Origin: Iningainema tapete BLCC-T55
GTDB taxonomy: Bacteria > Cyanobacteriota > Cyanobacteriia > Cyanobacteriales > Nostocaceae
Direction: 5' to 3'
DNA length: 64,000 nt
NCBI RefSeq assembly: GCF_014698965.1
Contig: NZ_JACXAE010000050.1
Coordinates: 1 to 64,000, forward strand
Positions within the stretch are counted from its first letter, which is position 1. Each line of letters starts with the position of its first letter. This document shows, piece after piece, positions 14,470-24,300 of this stretch. The translations under genes and the position numbers were made by a program. The notes under the pieces are model-generated. The model was not told the DNA's origin, did no database searches, and saw nothing but the letters and a program-made list of their open reading frames with translations.

Positions 14470-14880
14470 TCAATTGCGATCATTGCGATTAGGTGACGAC
14501 AGTTGAATTATCTCAGAAAAACGTGAATACTTAACTGCATCAGTAGGGGTATCATCCGCTGACACTGCAAGTAACCCAATTTTTATATCCTCGAAATAAA
14601 TCACACCCCCAATACGTCCTTCAACTTGGAAAGGTCCATGAAATAACCGATACTGTGCAACGTAGATCAACAAAAAGTTTGTAATTTTTATTGCAGAGCC
14701 AAACAAATGCTGACAAGTTTTGTGGACGACAGCATTTAGATATTCATTATAAGCAGGTTCACCCAGTTCAGTAAATTCTGGATCGTCCGCAAAATGATCC
14801 ATATAAAATAACCATATATCGGACAAGTCTGATACATTCGTCAGTTTTTGCTTAAGTTCCTGCAATCGGTTGATTTTCAT
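14470..14880 (-). CDS. Hypothetical protein, 136 aa
   Basis: Start chosen at ATG 14880 (MKINRLQELKQKLTNVSDLS); the upstream extension to 15012 is Cys/Phe-rich and unlikely to be coding. Soluble alpha/beta protein with FYMDHFADDPEF, a hydrophobic strand pair (NFLLIYVAQYRLFHGPF) and GGVIYFEDIKIGLLAVS. It resembles conserved cyanobacterial proteins of unknown role. It converges on the HlyD-like pseudogene. Confidence 0.65.
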   Translation of the reverse strand: MKINRLQELKQKLTNVSDLSDIWLFYMDHFADDPEFTELGEPAYNEYLNAVVHKTCQHLFGSAIKITNFLLIYVAQYRLFHGPFQVEGRIGGVIYFEDIKIGLLAVSADDTPTDAVKYSRFSEIIQLSSPNRNDRN

Positions 14881-15311
14881 AGTGGATATTGAGGAGATCG
14901 GGCGAACAGACAGCACTGTTAAAAATATACCACAGCCCTGACTGTTGAAAGTTATTGTTCCTTGCCAAGGAAAAGCGATCGCACTTGTTACAAAAGTGGG
15001 TAGAGCGCACATTATACAAAATTATTGTTTCTGTCAAGTACACAATACAACCTATAAAATATATTGATTATTTAACTGAGAAGGTGAATAGCTCTATAAT
15101 TCATAGTATTAATGGTTTACTCAGAATTAAAAGTTGATTGTAAATCAGAGTTTTTCATATAAATGTCTTATTAATCTCAGCTAGTATTTTTTTGGAAATA
15201 CCTTTTTGACTTTTGTAACTTTATCCATGACCAAATCAATCTCATGAATGCAAAAACAACAATCATAAATGTATATTAATATTTCAGATGCTTTGAAGAG
15301 GAGTTAAAAGT
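14881..15311. other. AT-rich intergenic region
   Basis: No supported gene. It separates divergent genes and so must hold the promoters of both. A GAGGAG ribosome-binding site precedes the ATG at 15312. No palindrome or repeat stood out. Confidence 0.5.
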
Positions 15312-16433
15312 ATGTCAACTCAATTCTTTTTAGATGAAACTGATATAGACACATTAATAAATCTTTTACTACGTAGCCAACAATCAAGAACAAGAGAAGC
15401 ACTATGTTTGAGCATTGGAATTGATCCTAAGCGAATTTCGTTTATCAGAGATTCTTCGGATTCTGACTTCTTTCTACTACTTATTAGGTATTTGAATGAG
15501 ATCGGTGAAAAAGAAGCTCTTTGTAAACTTTGTTGTCAGGAACTATTTCCGGTTTTCCATCACGGAAAATATGCAAGTATTTTAACTGAAATTTCAATTA
15601 AACTCAATTGTAATCAGAAGTTAAGTCAGAACACAAATAATACACAGCCATCTCTTATCTCATCTATTCCTACTTCTATAGGTAACATTAATCCCTTTAT
15701 TCAACTTGCTCAAAACAAATTAGTTATGGGTAGTGCAATTTTTCTAATTGGATTAGCAGGAGTTACCTTGTTTAACCAAAATAGCAAGTCGTTTAATAAT
15801 TCGCATCCTCCTGAGCAGTCTGTCAGTCAAAACCCAAACGTTAGTCTAACCGCTCACAACCAAGATATGCATCAGCAAATCAGTAGTCTTTATCAAGAAG
15901 TGGTTAGACGAGAACCTACATCTCTTGAGTATAAGTATTATGTTGATTTGTTAAAAAGAGGAGAAAAATTAAATTCGATTCGTGATTGGATTACCAATAC
16001 TTCTTCACTTCTACAAGATGGTAATATTATTTCAATGGAATGTCAAGGAAAAGAACTCACTAATTTTAAATGGTTAAGTTCTCGCTTAAACAATAATTCT
16101 GTAAGCTTAGCTTCTAATACTGATGCTAGTACTAAATGGAAAGTACACTTTATTGCAAATGGAGTAGTTGCCTTAGAAAATCAAGGAATAATTAATGCTC
16201 CAAAATGGTTAGATGGTTTAACGCACAATAGATCTGTTAGTTTAGCTCCCAATACAGAAGGAAACTATACAGGTACAAAATGGAGAATTAATATAATTGG
16301 TGATGGAGAAGTTGTTTTAGATAATCAGGGAGAATCAAAATGGTTAAATGGTGTAACACACAACGGTTCTGTTAATTTAGCTCCTAATACAGAAGAGCAT
16401 ACGGGTACAAAATGGAAAATTAGTAAGCAGTGA
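15312..16433 (+). CDS. Single-span membrane protein: helical N-domain, DUF4214-like segment, C-terminal beta repeats
   Basis: 373 aa. Residues 1-105 are all-helical (TDIDTLINLLLRSQQSRTRE, ALCLSIGID, LLIRYLNEIGEKEALCKLCC), a pattern like the effector-associated (death-fold-like) adaptor domains of cyanobacterial conflict systems. A membrane span lies near residues 134-152 (KLVMGSAIFLIGLAGVTLF). Then follows a DUF4214-like motif (YQEVVRREPTSLEYKYYVDL) and three C-terminal repeats of about 42 residues (KWL...NxSVSLAxNT...KWxxxxxxxGxVxLxNQG), probably a beta-trefoil-like carbohydrate-binding unit. This suggests a transmembrane sensor linking an outside ligand to a cytoplasmic partner. Start supported by GAGGAG. 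Confidence 0.65.
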   Translation: MSTQFFLDETDIDTLINLLLRSQQSRTREALCLSIGIDPKRISFIRDSSDSDFFLLLIRYLNEIGEKEALCKLCCQELFPVFHHGKYASILTEISIKLNCNQKLSQNTNNTQPSLISSIPTSIGNINPFIQLAQNKLVMGSAIFLIGLAGVTLFNQNSKSFNNSHPPEQSVSQNPNVSLTAHNQDMHQQISSLYQEVVRREPTSLEYKYYVDLLKRGEKLNSIRDWITNTSSLLQDGNIISMECQGKELTNFKWLSSRLNNNSVSLASNTDASTKWKVHFIANGVVALENQGIINAPKWLDGLTHNRSVSLAPNTEGNYTGTKWRINIIGDGEVVLDNQGESKWLNGVTHNGSVNLAPNTEEHTGTKWKISKQ

Positions 16434-16514
16434 AAACTCCAGATTTTTTGCAGCTTTTCTCCTTGACACCAACCGCCTTGAAAGGGCGTGGGCGATCGCC
16501 AGTCTATCCGTTAT

Positions 16515-17951
16515 TTATTGACATGGCACAATTGTGTTAAGTTTTTTCACATACATTGCTCCAATCGGCTCTCGATTCTCCCACTCTGCTTTATTCGGGT
16601 TAATTGTTCCAATCTCAATTTGAGCGCTATCACCGGACCACTTGTCATTGTAGTCAATATTACTAAAAAGAGCATAACCGTCGCTACTGGAAATCACCTC
16701 GTTATAAACATCATCCTCCGGAGTAGCCGCATAGTGCTTTTTGTTCGCTGCTAATCCTGTCACCAAAAGCTGAGAAAAACCCACTTTACAAAACTTCTGT
16801 CCTGCTGGAGGTTGGGGTGAAGTGCCGCCGCTTGTGCCACCAGTGCCGGAGCCACCAGAAGCACCAGTACCAGAGCCTGTACTTCCTCCTGTGTTACCGC
16901 CTGAACCAGTACCACCACTCGTACTTCCTCCAGTACCGCCACTTGTTCCTCCAGTGCCGGAGCCTGTACTTCCTCCAGTACCGCCGCTTGTTCCTCCAGT
17001 GCCGGAGTTACCAGAACCTGTACCACTGCCCGAACCAGTACCCGCGCTGCCTGTACTGCTACCGGAGCCAGTACCCGAACTACCACCACCAGTACCCGAA
17101 CTACTACCCGAACCACTGCCTGAACCGCTAGTACCGCTCGTTCCTCCTCCACTAGTATTACCACCACTGCCACTACTACCATTATTTGCAAGCATTTGTG
17201 TTTCTGGCGAAAAATTTGGTGCTATGTTTTGTTGCTTCCAAGTATCTTCAGGTATAGGATTTATCGGTGTTGGTGGTGGGTAAGAAACATATAACATTCC
17301 TTTACGGCAAGCTATTCCCCGCTCTGGCTTAGAGTTAGTAGAATAAGCCTTACCTTCTGTTATGAAAGCACTGGGGACAATACTATCTAATTTAATCGTA
17401 ATAAAACCACATAAATTAGCTCGTAAGTTTTTACTCTTGTTCTGAGAAAGAAGCTTGATAGTCACGGCGCTGCTGGGAGTTAAACCAGAAATGGCGATAA
17501 ATTTAGTTGACGTCACCCAAATTTCTTTTTGAGTAACTATTTGATTTTCACATTTGGGCGTTTCCTTTTTTGACAAACCCGGAGCAAATATAAACCCATA
17601 TGTAATACTTGCTTTTTCATCTATAATTTCAAATTTGTCTCCTGGTTGAAAATTCTTCGAGGGTTTAAACTGCAAAATACCACATTTATTAGAAGTAGCC
17701 GCCCGTAATAACGGCATTCCCCCAAAGTCAACTTGGTAAGTTTTGTTATTCTCAAGCCCTCTAATATAGTAGTATCCATCGCTGCTCCTGTATCCCACCT
17801 GGGCAAGTGCAGGCTTAAAAAGTAAAAAGTAAAAAGTAAAAAATAAAAAGTAAGATAAATTCAATATTTCTTTCTTTTGCCTTTTAACTTTTAACTTTTG
17901 CCTTGTTTTGTCCAACTGCTTTAACCATACCAACGCAATATAAACTCTCAT
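16515..17951 (-). CDS. Secreted protein with long Gly/Ser/Thr repeat and Cys-Gly domains
   Basis: 478 aa. A lysine-rich start is followed by a hydrophobic signal segment ending in ALAQ. Residues 50-255 hold tandem beta domains, each with a conserved C-G (NKCGILQFK, NLCGFITIKL). Residues 260-375 are a Gly/Ser/Thr low-complexity stretch (SGTGGTSGG-type). A C-terminal domain starts FCKVGFSQLLV. It follows the 211-aa secreted protein on the same strand (81-base gap), with which it shares the domain type, so both are probably surface or sheath proteins from one operon. The signal-peptide region is built from heptameric A/T repeats. Confidence 0.7.
   Translation of the reverse strand: MRVYIALVWLKQLDKTRQKLKVKRQKKEILNLSYFLFFTFYFLLFKPALAQVGYRSSDGYYYIRGLENNKTYQVDFGGMPLLRAATSNKCGILQFKPSKNFQPGDKFEIIDEKASITYGFIFAPGLSKKETPKCENQIVTQKEIWVTSTKFIAISGLTPSSAVTIKLLSQNKSKNLRANLCGFITIKLDSIVPSAFITEGKAYSTNSKPERGIACRKGMLYVSYPPPTPINPIPEDTWKQQNIAPNFSPETQMLANNGSSGSGGNTSGGGTSGTSGSGSGSGSSSGTGGGSSGTGSGSSTGSAGTGSGSGTGSGNSGTGGTSGGTGGSTGSGTGGTSGGTGGSTSGGTGSGGNTGGSTGSGTGASGGSGTGGTSGGTSPQPPAGQKFCKVGFSQLLVTGLAANKKHYAATPEDDVYNEVISSSDGYALFSNIDYNDKWSGDSAQIEIGTINPNKAEWENREPIGAMYVKKLNTIVPCQ
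16820..17190 (-). repeat. Low-complexity Gly/Ser/Thr coding repeat
   Basis: Degenerate 9-18 base units (on the + strand GTACCAGAGCC, CCGCCACTTGTTCC and similar) encode the flexible linker of the secreted protein. Long open frames on the other strand and frames across this stretch are compositional artefacts. Confidence 0.8.
17815..17905. repeat. Short tandemly repeated heptamers (AAAAGTA-type)
   Basis: On the + strand AAAAAGT/AAAAGTA units repeat about five times, followed by TTTTAACTTTTAACTTTTGCC. This is the STRR type known from heterocystous cyanobacteria. Here it lies inside the reading frame and supplies the hydrophobic Phe/Leu core of the signal peptide (YFLFFTFYFLLF). Confidence 0.65.
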
Positions 17952-18032
17952 AATTTATGCGGTAAAAAATAATCGGCGGCTACCATTATAACCGCCGAGT
18001 TTAACAGGAATTGTGAATTCTAAGTGCTAATT

Positions 18033-18668
18033 TTAAGGTGTCCAAACCGCAGGAACATAACCACTACTTACACCCTGAATAGTCCGGCAGTAAGGCGGAA
18101 CTTGTGCGTCTGGTAAAGAAGCCAAGGTATATTCAGTAGTGTCAACATTGAAAGTTGCAGGTAATGTTTGTCCTGTGCTTGCCTTTAAAACTCCAAATCC
18201 ACAAGCATTTACAGACACTGATTTAGTCGTCGGTTGAGGAAGTTCAATCGATGCTGCTGTGTTTGCCGTCTTGCCGACAATGACTACTTGCCCACTGGGT
18301 GTTTTAAAATTGTTCGATCTAGGTTCGGCGAATGTTCCATTCACACATGATGGTAAGGTTTGTGTTGCTAATGAAGCCGTATCTACAGCAGTTCCATCAA
18401 CTTTTAAGCCTGTAAAAGAACCACTCGAAGGAACAGAAATTTTAATTTCACCGCAAGCGCCAACTATTTTCGCACTAGGTTTGGATTGTGAACCTAGATT
18501 GACTTGAACTTTGCTTCCTGGGGAAGCACTAAAAATAACTACAGTGTTGCCTCCATCGGTGGCTTTGTACACTGAGTTGTTATTGTATTTAATTGCTAAT
18601 ACAGGCTTAGTTGATGCGACAGCATAAGCCGTTACCAATACTAGACAAAGAATACTTTTAATTTTCAT
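18033..18668 (-). CDS. Secreted protein with two Cys-Gly beta domains, 211 aa
   Basis: A clear signal peptide (MKIKSILCLVLVTAYAVAST, cleavage near KPVLA). The mature part has two repeats of about 70 residues, each ending with a conserved motif (GACGEIKI; NACGFGVLK) and preceded by a strand of TVVIFSA/QVVIVGK type. The same repeat occurs in the larger downstream gene. Four Cys in the mature protein could pair. Function unknown; a surface structural role is plausible. Confidence 0.7.
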   Translation of the reverse strand: MKIKSILCLVLVTAYAVASTKPVLAIKYNNNSVYKATDGGNTVVIFSASPGSKVQVNLGSQSKPSAKIVGACGEIKISVPSSGSFTGLKVDGTAVDTASLATQTLPSCVNGTFAEPRSNNFKTPSGQVVIVGKTANTAASIELPQPTTKSVSVNACGFGVLKASTGQTLPATFNVDTTEYTLASLPDAQVPPYCRTIQGVSSGYVPAVWTP

Positions 18669-19425
18669 AGCGAGTCGTACACTCCAGACACAAATATTTA
18701 TGCTGAGTCCATATTATGAAAAACTATTGCCATGTAAATGAGGGGAAATTCTTAGACTATTTTTCCTTGTCGAGGGTAAGATCTTCAAAATAATTTCAGT
18801 ATTATTACTTATTTTTTATTTTATAGGTATATTTTTTTAACTAAAATAGCAAGAATCAGCATTAATAGCATTTAGTCAAGGTCTATCTACGAAGGTTAAA
18901 AATGATGATAATTTACAGTTTTTTCTTGCAATCAACACTTAGGTTTGAATATCTCTTTAAGATTATTGCACAACAAATCACTGGTAACCAGTGAACGAGT
19001 TCATTGTTATCAACGCTCTCGCAGTGCCAAATATTTTTAAAAATCAGTATTTATATTCTTGGTATAATCTCTTATATTGATGCAAGAATTGATACTTTAA
19101 ATGTAATTACTGAACATCAAATAGTCGTCGTAGGAGTACAACTTTTTTTTTGCCTCACGCTCTACGCCCAGACGCCAAGGTCGGCATCTTGAGAGATATT
19201 AATTGTAAGGTACGGGCAAGATGCCCATCCCACAAGAAATATTTTTTCATTCCGCACTTTATGCAACCCTGCCTCTCAATCACCTAAAAACTCGGCTTTC
19301 CTCGCCAACGCCCTTCACTTATTTAATCTTTACTTTATAATTTGGCGCAAAACAGGTACAATGTACGAATAATTTAGCGGTTGACATGTCCAGTTGCCGT
19401 ACCTCCATTCTTTGAGAGAGATTCA
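18669..19425. other. Intergenic region with dispersed palindrome
   Basis: No convincing gene; the AT-rich open frame near 19004-19192 has no coding features. GGGCAAGATGCCC (19214-19226), in a longer unit of ACGGGCAAGATGCCCATCCC type, is a palindromic dispersed repeat common in Nostocales intergenic DNA. The promoters of both flanking divergent genes must lie here; TATAAT occurs near 19336. Confidence 0.5.
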
Positions 19426-20028
19426 ATGGCGTCTAATGAAGTGCATGAATCAGATATTGCTACTCGCTTAACGGCGATCGAAGTGCAGTTACAACAATTC
19501 AATCAGATTTTGTCAAGTCTGAGCGATCGCATTACTCAGTCAGAGCAAAATTTCCTCCTTATTGCAGATATACATAAATACAAAAAGCTGCAAGAGTTAT
19601 TAGCGGCAGGCGACCTGCGCGAGGCTGACTGGGAAACTATTCGAGTCATCCAAGCAATTACAGGAGAGCCTGATTTGGGAGCAATCACTCCCGATGATAT
19701 GAGGCAGTTTCCCTGTGATGAACTGCAGGTGATTGACAACCTCTGGACAAAATATAGCCAAGGTCGTTTTGGCTTCAGCGTGCAAATCCAGATTTATCAG
19801 AGTGTGGGAGGTTCATTTGATACAACTATCAACCAAGATAATACGGTAATAGAGAAATTGGGGGAGCGCGTTGGTTGGCGATTGAATCATAAATGGCTAA
19901 AGTGCGATGACCTAGATTACACTATAGCTGCACCGATAGGTTGTCATCCTTCACGATGGTGGAATTCTCCCTTTGGTTCAAAAATGACAAACTATTTCTT
20001 TAATCGTCTGCTTGTATGTGGTATTTGA
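19426..20028 (+). CDS. GUN4-domain protein
   Basis: 200 aa from ATG 19426 (GAGAG upstream). Residues 1-60 are a helical coiled-coil region (RLTAIEVQLQQFNQILSSLS, DRITQSEQN). The GUN4 domain follows: LQELLAAGDLREADWET, then DELQVIDNLWTKYSQGRFGF, GERVGWR, and the closing APIGCHPSRWW...FFNRL. GUN4 proteins bind porphyrins and stimulate Mg-chelatase; cyanobacteria also carry many paralogs in signalling proteins. With this extra coiled coil and an isolated site next to an efflux pair, it is more likely a regulatory paralog than the chlorophyll-pathway gun4. Confidence 0.85.
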   Translation: MASNEVHESDIATRLTAIEVQLQQFNQILSSLSDRITQSEQNFLLIADIHKYKKLQELLAAGDLREADWETIRVIQAITGEPDLGAITPDDMRQFPCDELQVIDNLWTKYSQGRFGFSVQIQIYQSVGGSFDTTINQDNTVIEKLGERVGWRLNHKWLKCDDLDYTIAAPIGCHPSRWWNSPFGSKMTNYFFNRLLVCGI

Positions 20029-20073
20029 GCTAGAGAAATTGCTAATTGCTAATATTTCGCTCAGGTTAGAAAT

Positions 20074-21306
20074 ATGTCTAAAGCAGGGTTTTTATTCACA
20101 CAAAATAAAGTAATATACGCAGCCCTTATAGCTTCTATCTTAACCAGCGCCTGCGGTCAAGGCAAACCCACTGCCAAAGCAAGCGTTCCGAAACCAATTC
20201 CAGTTAAGTTGCAGTTATTAGAGTCGAGCAAGGTTTCTGAGGTTTCAGAGTTTGTGGGTAGGTTGGAAGCTCAGCAAAGAGTTTCGCTGCAACCACAGAT
20301 CCAAGGTAGGATCGAAGCGATACCTGTATCGTCAGGAGATAGAGTCAAGCAAGGAACGCCCATTGTGCGGCTGCGTCCAGATAGCACTCAGCCAGAATTG
20401 AATAGTGCGATCGCCAGAGTTAACTCAGCTAAATCTGCCTATGGCACAGCCCAAGCAGAAGTGCGTGTAGCAGAGTCACAACGTATCAGGGATGCGGCAA
20501 ACGTAGAACTTCAAACAGTGCAATTCCGACGGGCGCAGCAACTAGTCTCTCAAGGAGCGCAGGCAAAGCAAGAGTTAGACATTGCCCAAAATAATCTCAA
20601 GACAGCAACCGCTACCCTCCGTGCTTCTCAAGATCGAGTAGATTCTGCTAGAGCTAGTTTAAATCAAGCACTAGCTAACATCCGACAAGCTGAGGCAGAT
20701 GCAGCTACAGCGAGAGTTTCTTTTCAGTATAAACAGGTGTTAGCACCAATTACCGGAGAGGTGGGCGACTTCCCAGTTAAGGTAGGAGACTACGTTAACA
20801 CTGGTCAAACTTTAACCACTGTCACCCAAAATGACAATCTCTTCCTGCGCATCTCAATTCCCACCAACCGTACCGCACAACTACGGCGTGGATTACCAGT
20901 AGAACTGGTTGATCCCAATACAAAAAAACGCTTGAGTACCGGAAGTATTAACTTTATATCTCCAGAAGTAGATACAGGATCTCAAGCTGTGCTGGTAAAA
21001 GCTCGCTTTCCCAACCAAAATGGTAGCTTACGCGAAGGGCAGTTTGTCCGCGCACGAGTCATATGGAGCGAACGTCCGGGTGTTTTGCTTCCTACCGTTG
21101 CTGTATCTAATGTTGGGGCGCAAAGCTTTGTCTATGTAGCACAGAGTTCAGGTGCAAAACAAACTGTGCGACAACAACCAGTAAAATTAGGAGCAATTCA
21201 AGGTCAAACTTACCAAGTACTAGAAGGAGTTCAAGTGGGCGATCGCATTGCCGTCACGCAAATTCTTAACCTCAGAAATGGTACCCCCATTCAGCCTGAG
21301 TCGTAA
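20074..21306 (+). CDS. RND efflux periplasmic adaptor (AcrA/HlyD family lipoprotein)
   Basis: 410 aa. A lipobox (SILTSAC) indicates a lipid-anchored periplasmic protein. The order is lipoyl half-motif (GRIEAIPVSSGDRVKQGTPI), a long alpha hairpin (residues 110-220), second lipoyl half (QVLAPITGEVGDFPVKVGDY) and beta-barrel/membrane-proximal domains (REGQFVRARVIWSERPGVLL). It connects the RND pump at 21342 with an outer-membrane channel of the TolC type, not found in this window. It lies 35 bases upstream of the pump gene in the same operon. Confidence 0.92.
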   Translation: MSKAGFLFTQNKVIYAALIASILTSACGQGKPTAKASVPKPIPVKLQLLESSKVSEVSEFVGRLEAQQRVSLQPQIQGRIEAIPVSSGDRVKQGTPIVRLRPDSTQPELNSAIARVNSAKSAYGTAQAEVRVAESQRIRDAANVELQTVQFRRAQQLVSQGAQAKQELDIAQNNLKTATATLRASQDRVDSARASLNQALANIRQAEADAATARVSFQYKQVLAPITGEVGDFPVKVGDYVNTGQTLTTVTQNDNLFLRISIPTNRTAQLRRGLPVELVDPNTKKRLSTGSINFISPEVDTGSQAVLVKARFPNQNGSLREGQFVRARVIWSERPGVLLPTVAVSNVGAQSFVYVAQSSGAKQTVRQQPVKLGAIQGQTYQVLEGVQVGDRIAVTQILNLRNGTPIQPES

Positions 21307-21341
21307 ACGCATCCTCAACCCAATCATTTCACTCCCCGACT

Positions 21342-24300
21342 ATGAGTATCGCTGATATTTTCATTAAGCGACCAGTCTTCACTACAGTTTGTACTGTACT
21401 GATACTGTTAGTGGGAGGAATCTGTATTCCCCTCCTCCCCTTAGATAAGCTACCCGAAATGGCTCTCAAGCAGGTGACAGTCACTGCTAACTATCTTGGT
21501 ACTGATGCCAAAACAGCAGAAGACAACGTTACAACTGTGCTGGAGCGGGAAATTAACGGCACGGAACGAGTAGTGTACATGTCATCGCAAACGACAAATG
21601 ATGGCACCACCACTATTAACGTTTCCTTTCCCACAGATATGGATAGGAATACGGCACAAGTACTCGTCCAAAATAACGTGGCGATTGCCGAAGCCACCCT
21701 ACCAGAGGAAGTCAACCGCGTTGGTGTGACTACCCAGAAGCAATCTCCTACCATTACTCTTGCCTACGCCTTTTACTCCGAAAAAGACAAGAACGGAAAA
21801 TTCATTTACGATAACGTTTTCGTAAGCAACTACGTTGACAGACAAATTTTTGATGAGATTAAACGGATTGAAGGCGTCGGTTCGGTAAGAATTGTCGGAG
21901 AACGTAAATATGCCATGCGCGTCTGGCTTGATCCCGATGCTCTCGCTGCCAGAAATTTGACTGCACAAGATGTTATCAATGCGATTTCTGAACAAAATAT
22001 CCAGGTTGGGGCAGGCAGAATTGGGCAACAACCGACGCCCGCCGAACAGCAGTATGAAATTGCCCTGCGTGCCAATGGTCGATTTACTACTCCGGCAGAA
22101 GCAGAAGACATAGTGGTACAATCTGGTAAAGATGGCACGCTGATCCGGTTAAAAGATGTCGGTCGAGCCGAAGTAGGAGCAGAAAACTATAGCGCTACAA
22201 CTTTATTTGACGGCTCACCAGCAGTGATTTTGCTAGCTTACCAACTGCCCGGTACAAACGCTTGGAATACAGCCAACGCCATCAAAGCGAAAATGGCAGA
22301 GTTGATCCCGAATTTTCCGCCTGGGTTAAAGACGACGATTGGTTTGGACAATACTTTGTTCGTAGCAGCTTCTCTTGATGAAGCTTTTAAAACTTTGATG
22401 GAAGCGATCGCTCTGGTATTCCTAGTCATCTTCATCTTTTTACAAGATTGGCGTACCACGATCATTCCTGCCCTTGCCATTCCCGTATCCTTAATTGGCG
22501 CGATGGCAATTGCCTATACGCTGGGGTTTACTTTAAATCAGTTAACCATATTTGGGATCATCTTAGCAACAGGTCTGGTGGTGGATGATGGGATTGTGGT
22601 AGTGGAGGCGATCGCTGCCAAACTTGAGCAGGGTATGAAACCACTGCAAGCAGCCTTAGATGCCATGCAGGAACTTACTGGGGCAGTCGTCGCTACATCA
22701 GTAGTATTGATGGCTGTCTTTATACCAGTAACATTCTTTCCCGGTACAACCGGCATTGTATACAGGCAATTTGCGCTGATTATCGCTTTCGCCATTGCGA
22801 TTTCTACCTTCAACGCCCTCAGCTTTTCTCCTAGTATGTCAGCCATTATCATGCGGCGACAACAGGAAGTCCACGGTCCATTAGGCTTGTTTTTCCGCTG
22901 GTTTAATAAAGTGTTTGGTTGGTTTACGGCGGGATATGTTAAGATAGTAGAATTTTTGATTCGGATTCGGTGGTTGGTGTTACCAGTATTTATTGCGGGT
23001 TTGTTAGCCACAGGTTGGATTTACCAAACTACGCCCCAAGGATTTATCCCCGATGAAGATCAGGGCTATTTTTTTACAATTGTTGAAGCGCCACCAGGAG
23101 TGTCTTTAAACCAAAGCGTTGATATAGTGACGAAGATTACTGACATTATCAAGCCACTACCTGAAGTTGAGCATGTGGTTGGTAATGCTGGCTTTGGTTT
23201 TGAGGGTAATGCCAGCAACAAGTCGCTGTTTTTCGTGAAGCTTAAAGATTGGAAAGAGCGTCATGGTGGGGAGCATTCAATCTTTGGCATTGTGAAAAAA
23301 ATCAACCAAGAGTTGCGGGCAAAAATTCCCGGGGCAACAGCGATCGCCGTTAATGCACCACCAGTAGATGGGTTGGGTAGCACAGGCGGCTTCGAGTTCT
23401 TTGTCCAAAATAGACAAGCCCTGCCAATGGAAGCGCTGATCGATAACGCCCAAAAAGTGATTGCGGCAGCTAACAAGCGACCGGAACTAGGAGGTGTTTT
23501 TACCCAATTCACCGCCAATACTCCGATGATGCAGATTTCCATCGACCGCAACCAAGCCAAGGCACAGAACATCCTGGTAAGTGATATATTCAGCACTATG
23601 CAGACATACCTGGGTGCAAGATATATTAATCAATATGTACTTGGTGGACGACTGTATCGGGTTTATGCCCAAGCAGAGGGGACAGTGCGATCAAATCCTG
23701 AAGACATTGGGCGCTTGTATGTACGTTCCCAGAATGGGAATCTTGTCCAACTTAGTACTGTGGTGCAAATGGAAAGATTTACCTATCCACCTGTGATCAC
23801 TCACTTCAACGTCTACCCGTCAATTAAACTTCAAGGATCTCCAGCACCAGGCTACAGTACAGGACAAGCAATTCAAGCAATGGAAGAAGTGGCAAATGAA
23901 GTTTTGCAACCTGGATTTAGCTTTGCTTGGACAGGGACTGCTTTTCAGGAAAAATCTTCTGGCGGTGCTGCGCCAATAATTTTTGGCTTAGCCTTCGTCA
24001 TGGTTTTCTTGGTGCTAGCCGCGCAGTACGAAAGCTACATCGATCCTACCATCATCATGATTACCGTACCTCTGGCAATTTTAGGTGCTCTTGGTGCAGT
24101 AGTGTTCCGCGCCAATGTTTTCCAGCAAGGTGGCATTTGGCCTGCAATTAACAATAACATCTATGCTCAAGTAGCACTAGTGATGCTGATTGGTTTGGCA
24201 AGTAAGAACGCAATTTTGATTGTGGAATTTGCTAACCAGTCGGCAGAATTAGGGATGAATTATACCAGAGCGGCAATCCGCGCTGCTGAAGAACGCTTGC

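Noticed and set aside
16817-17283. Long + strand frames rich in Pro/Val/Glu or Cys/His opposite the secreted protein
   Set aside because: They mirror the Gly/Ser/Thr repeat of the minus-strand gene, which has a signal peptide and conserved domains.
19004-19192. 62-aa frame in the intergenic region
   Set aside because: AT-rich and hydrophobic by composition, ends in dispersed repeat DNA, no ribosome-binding site.
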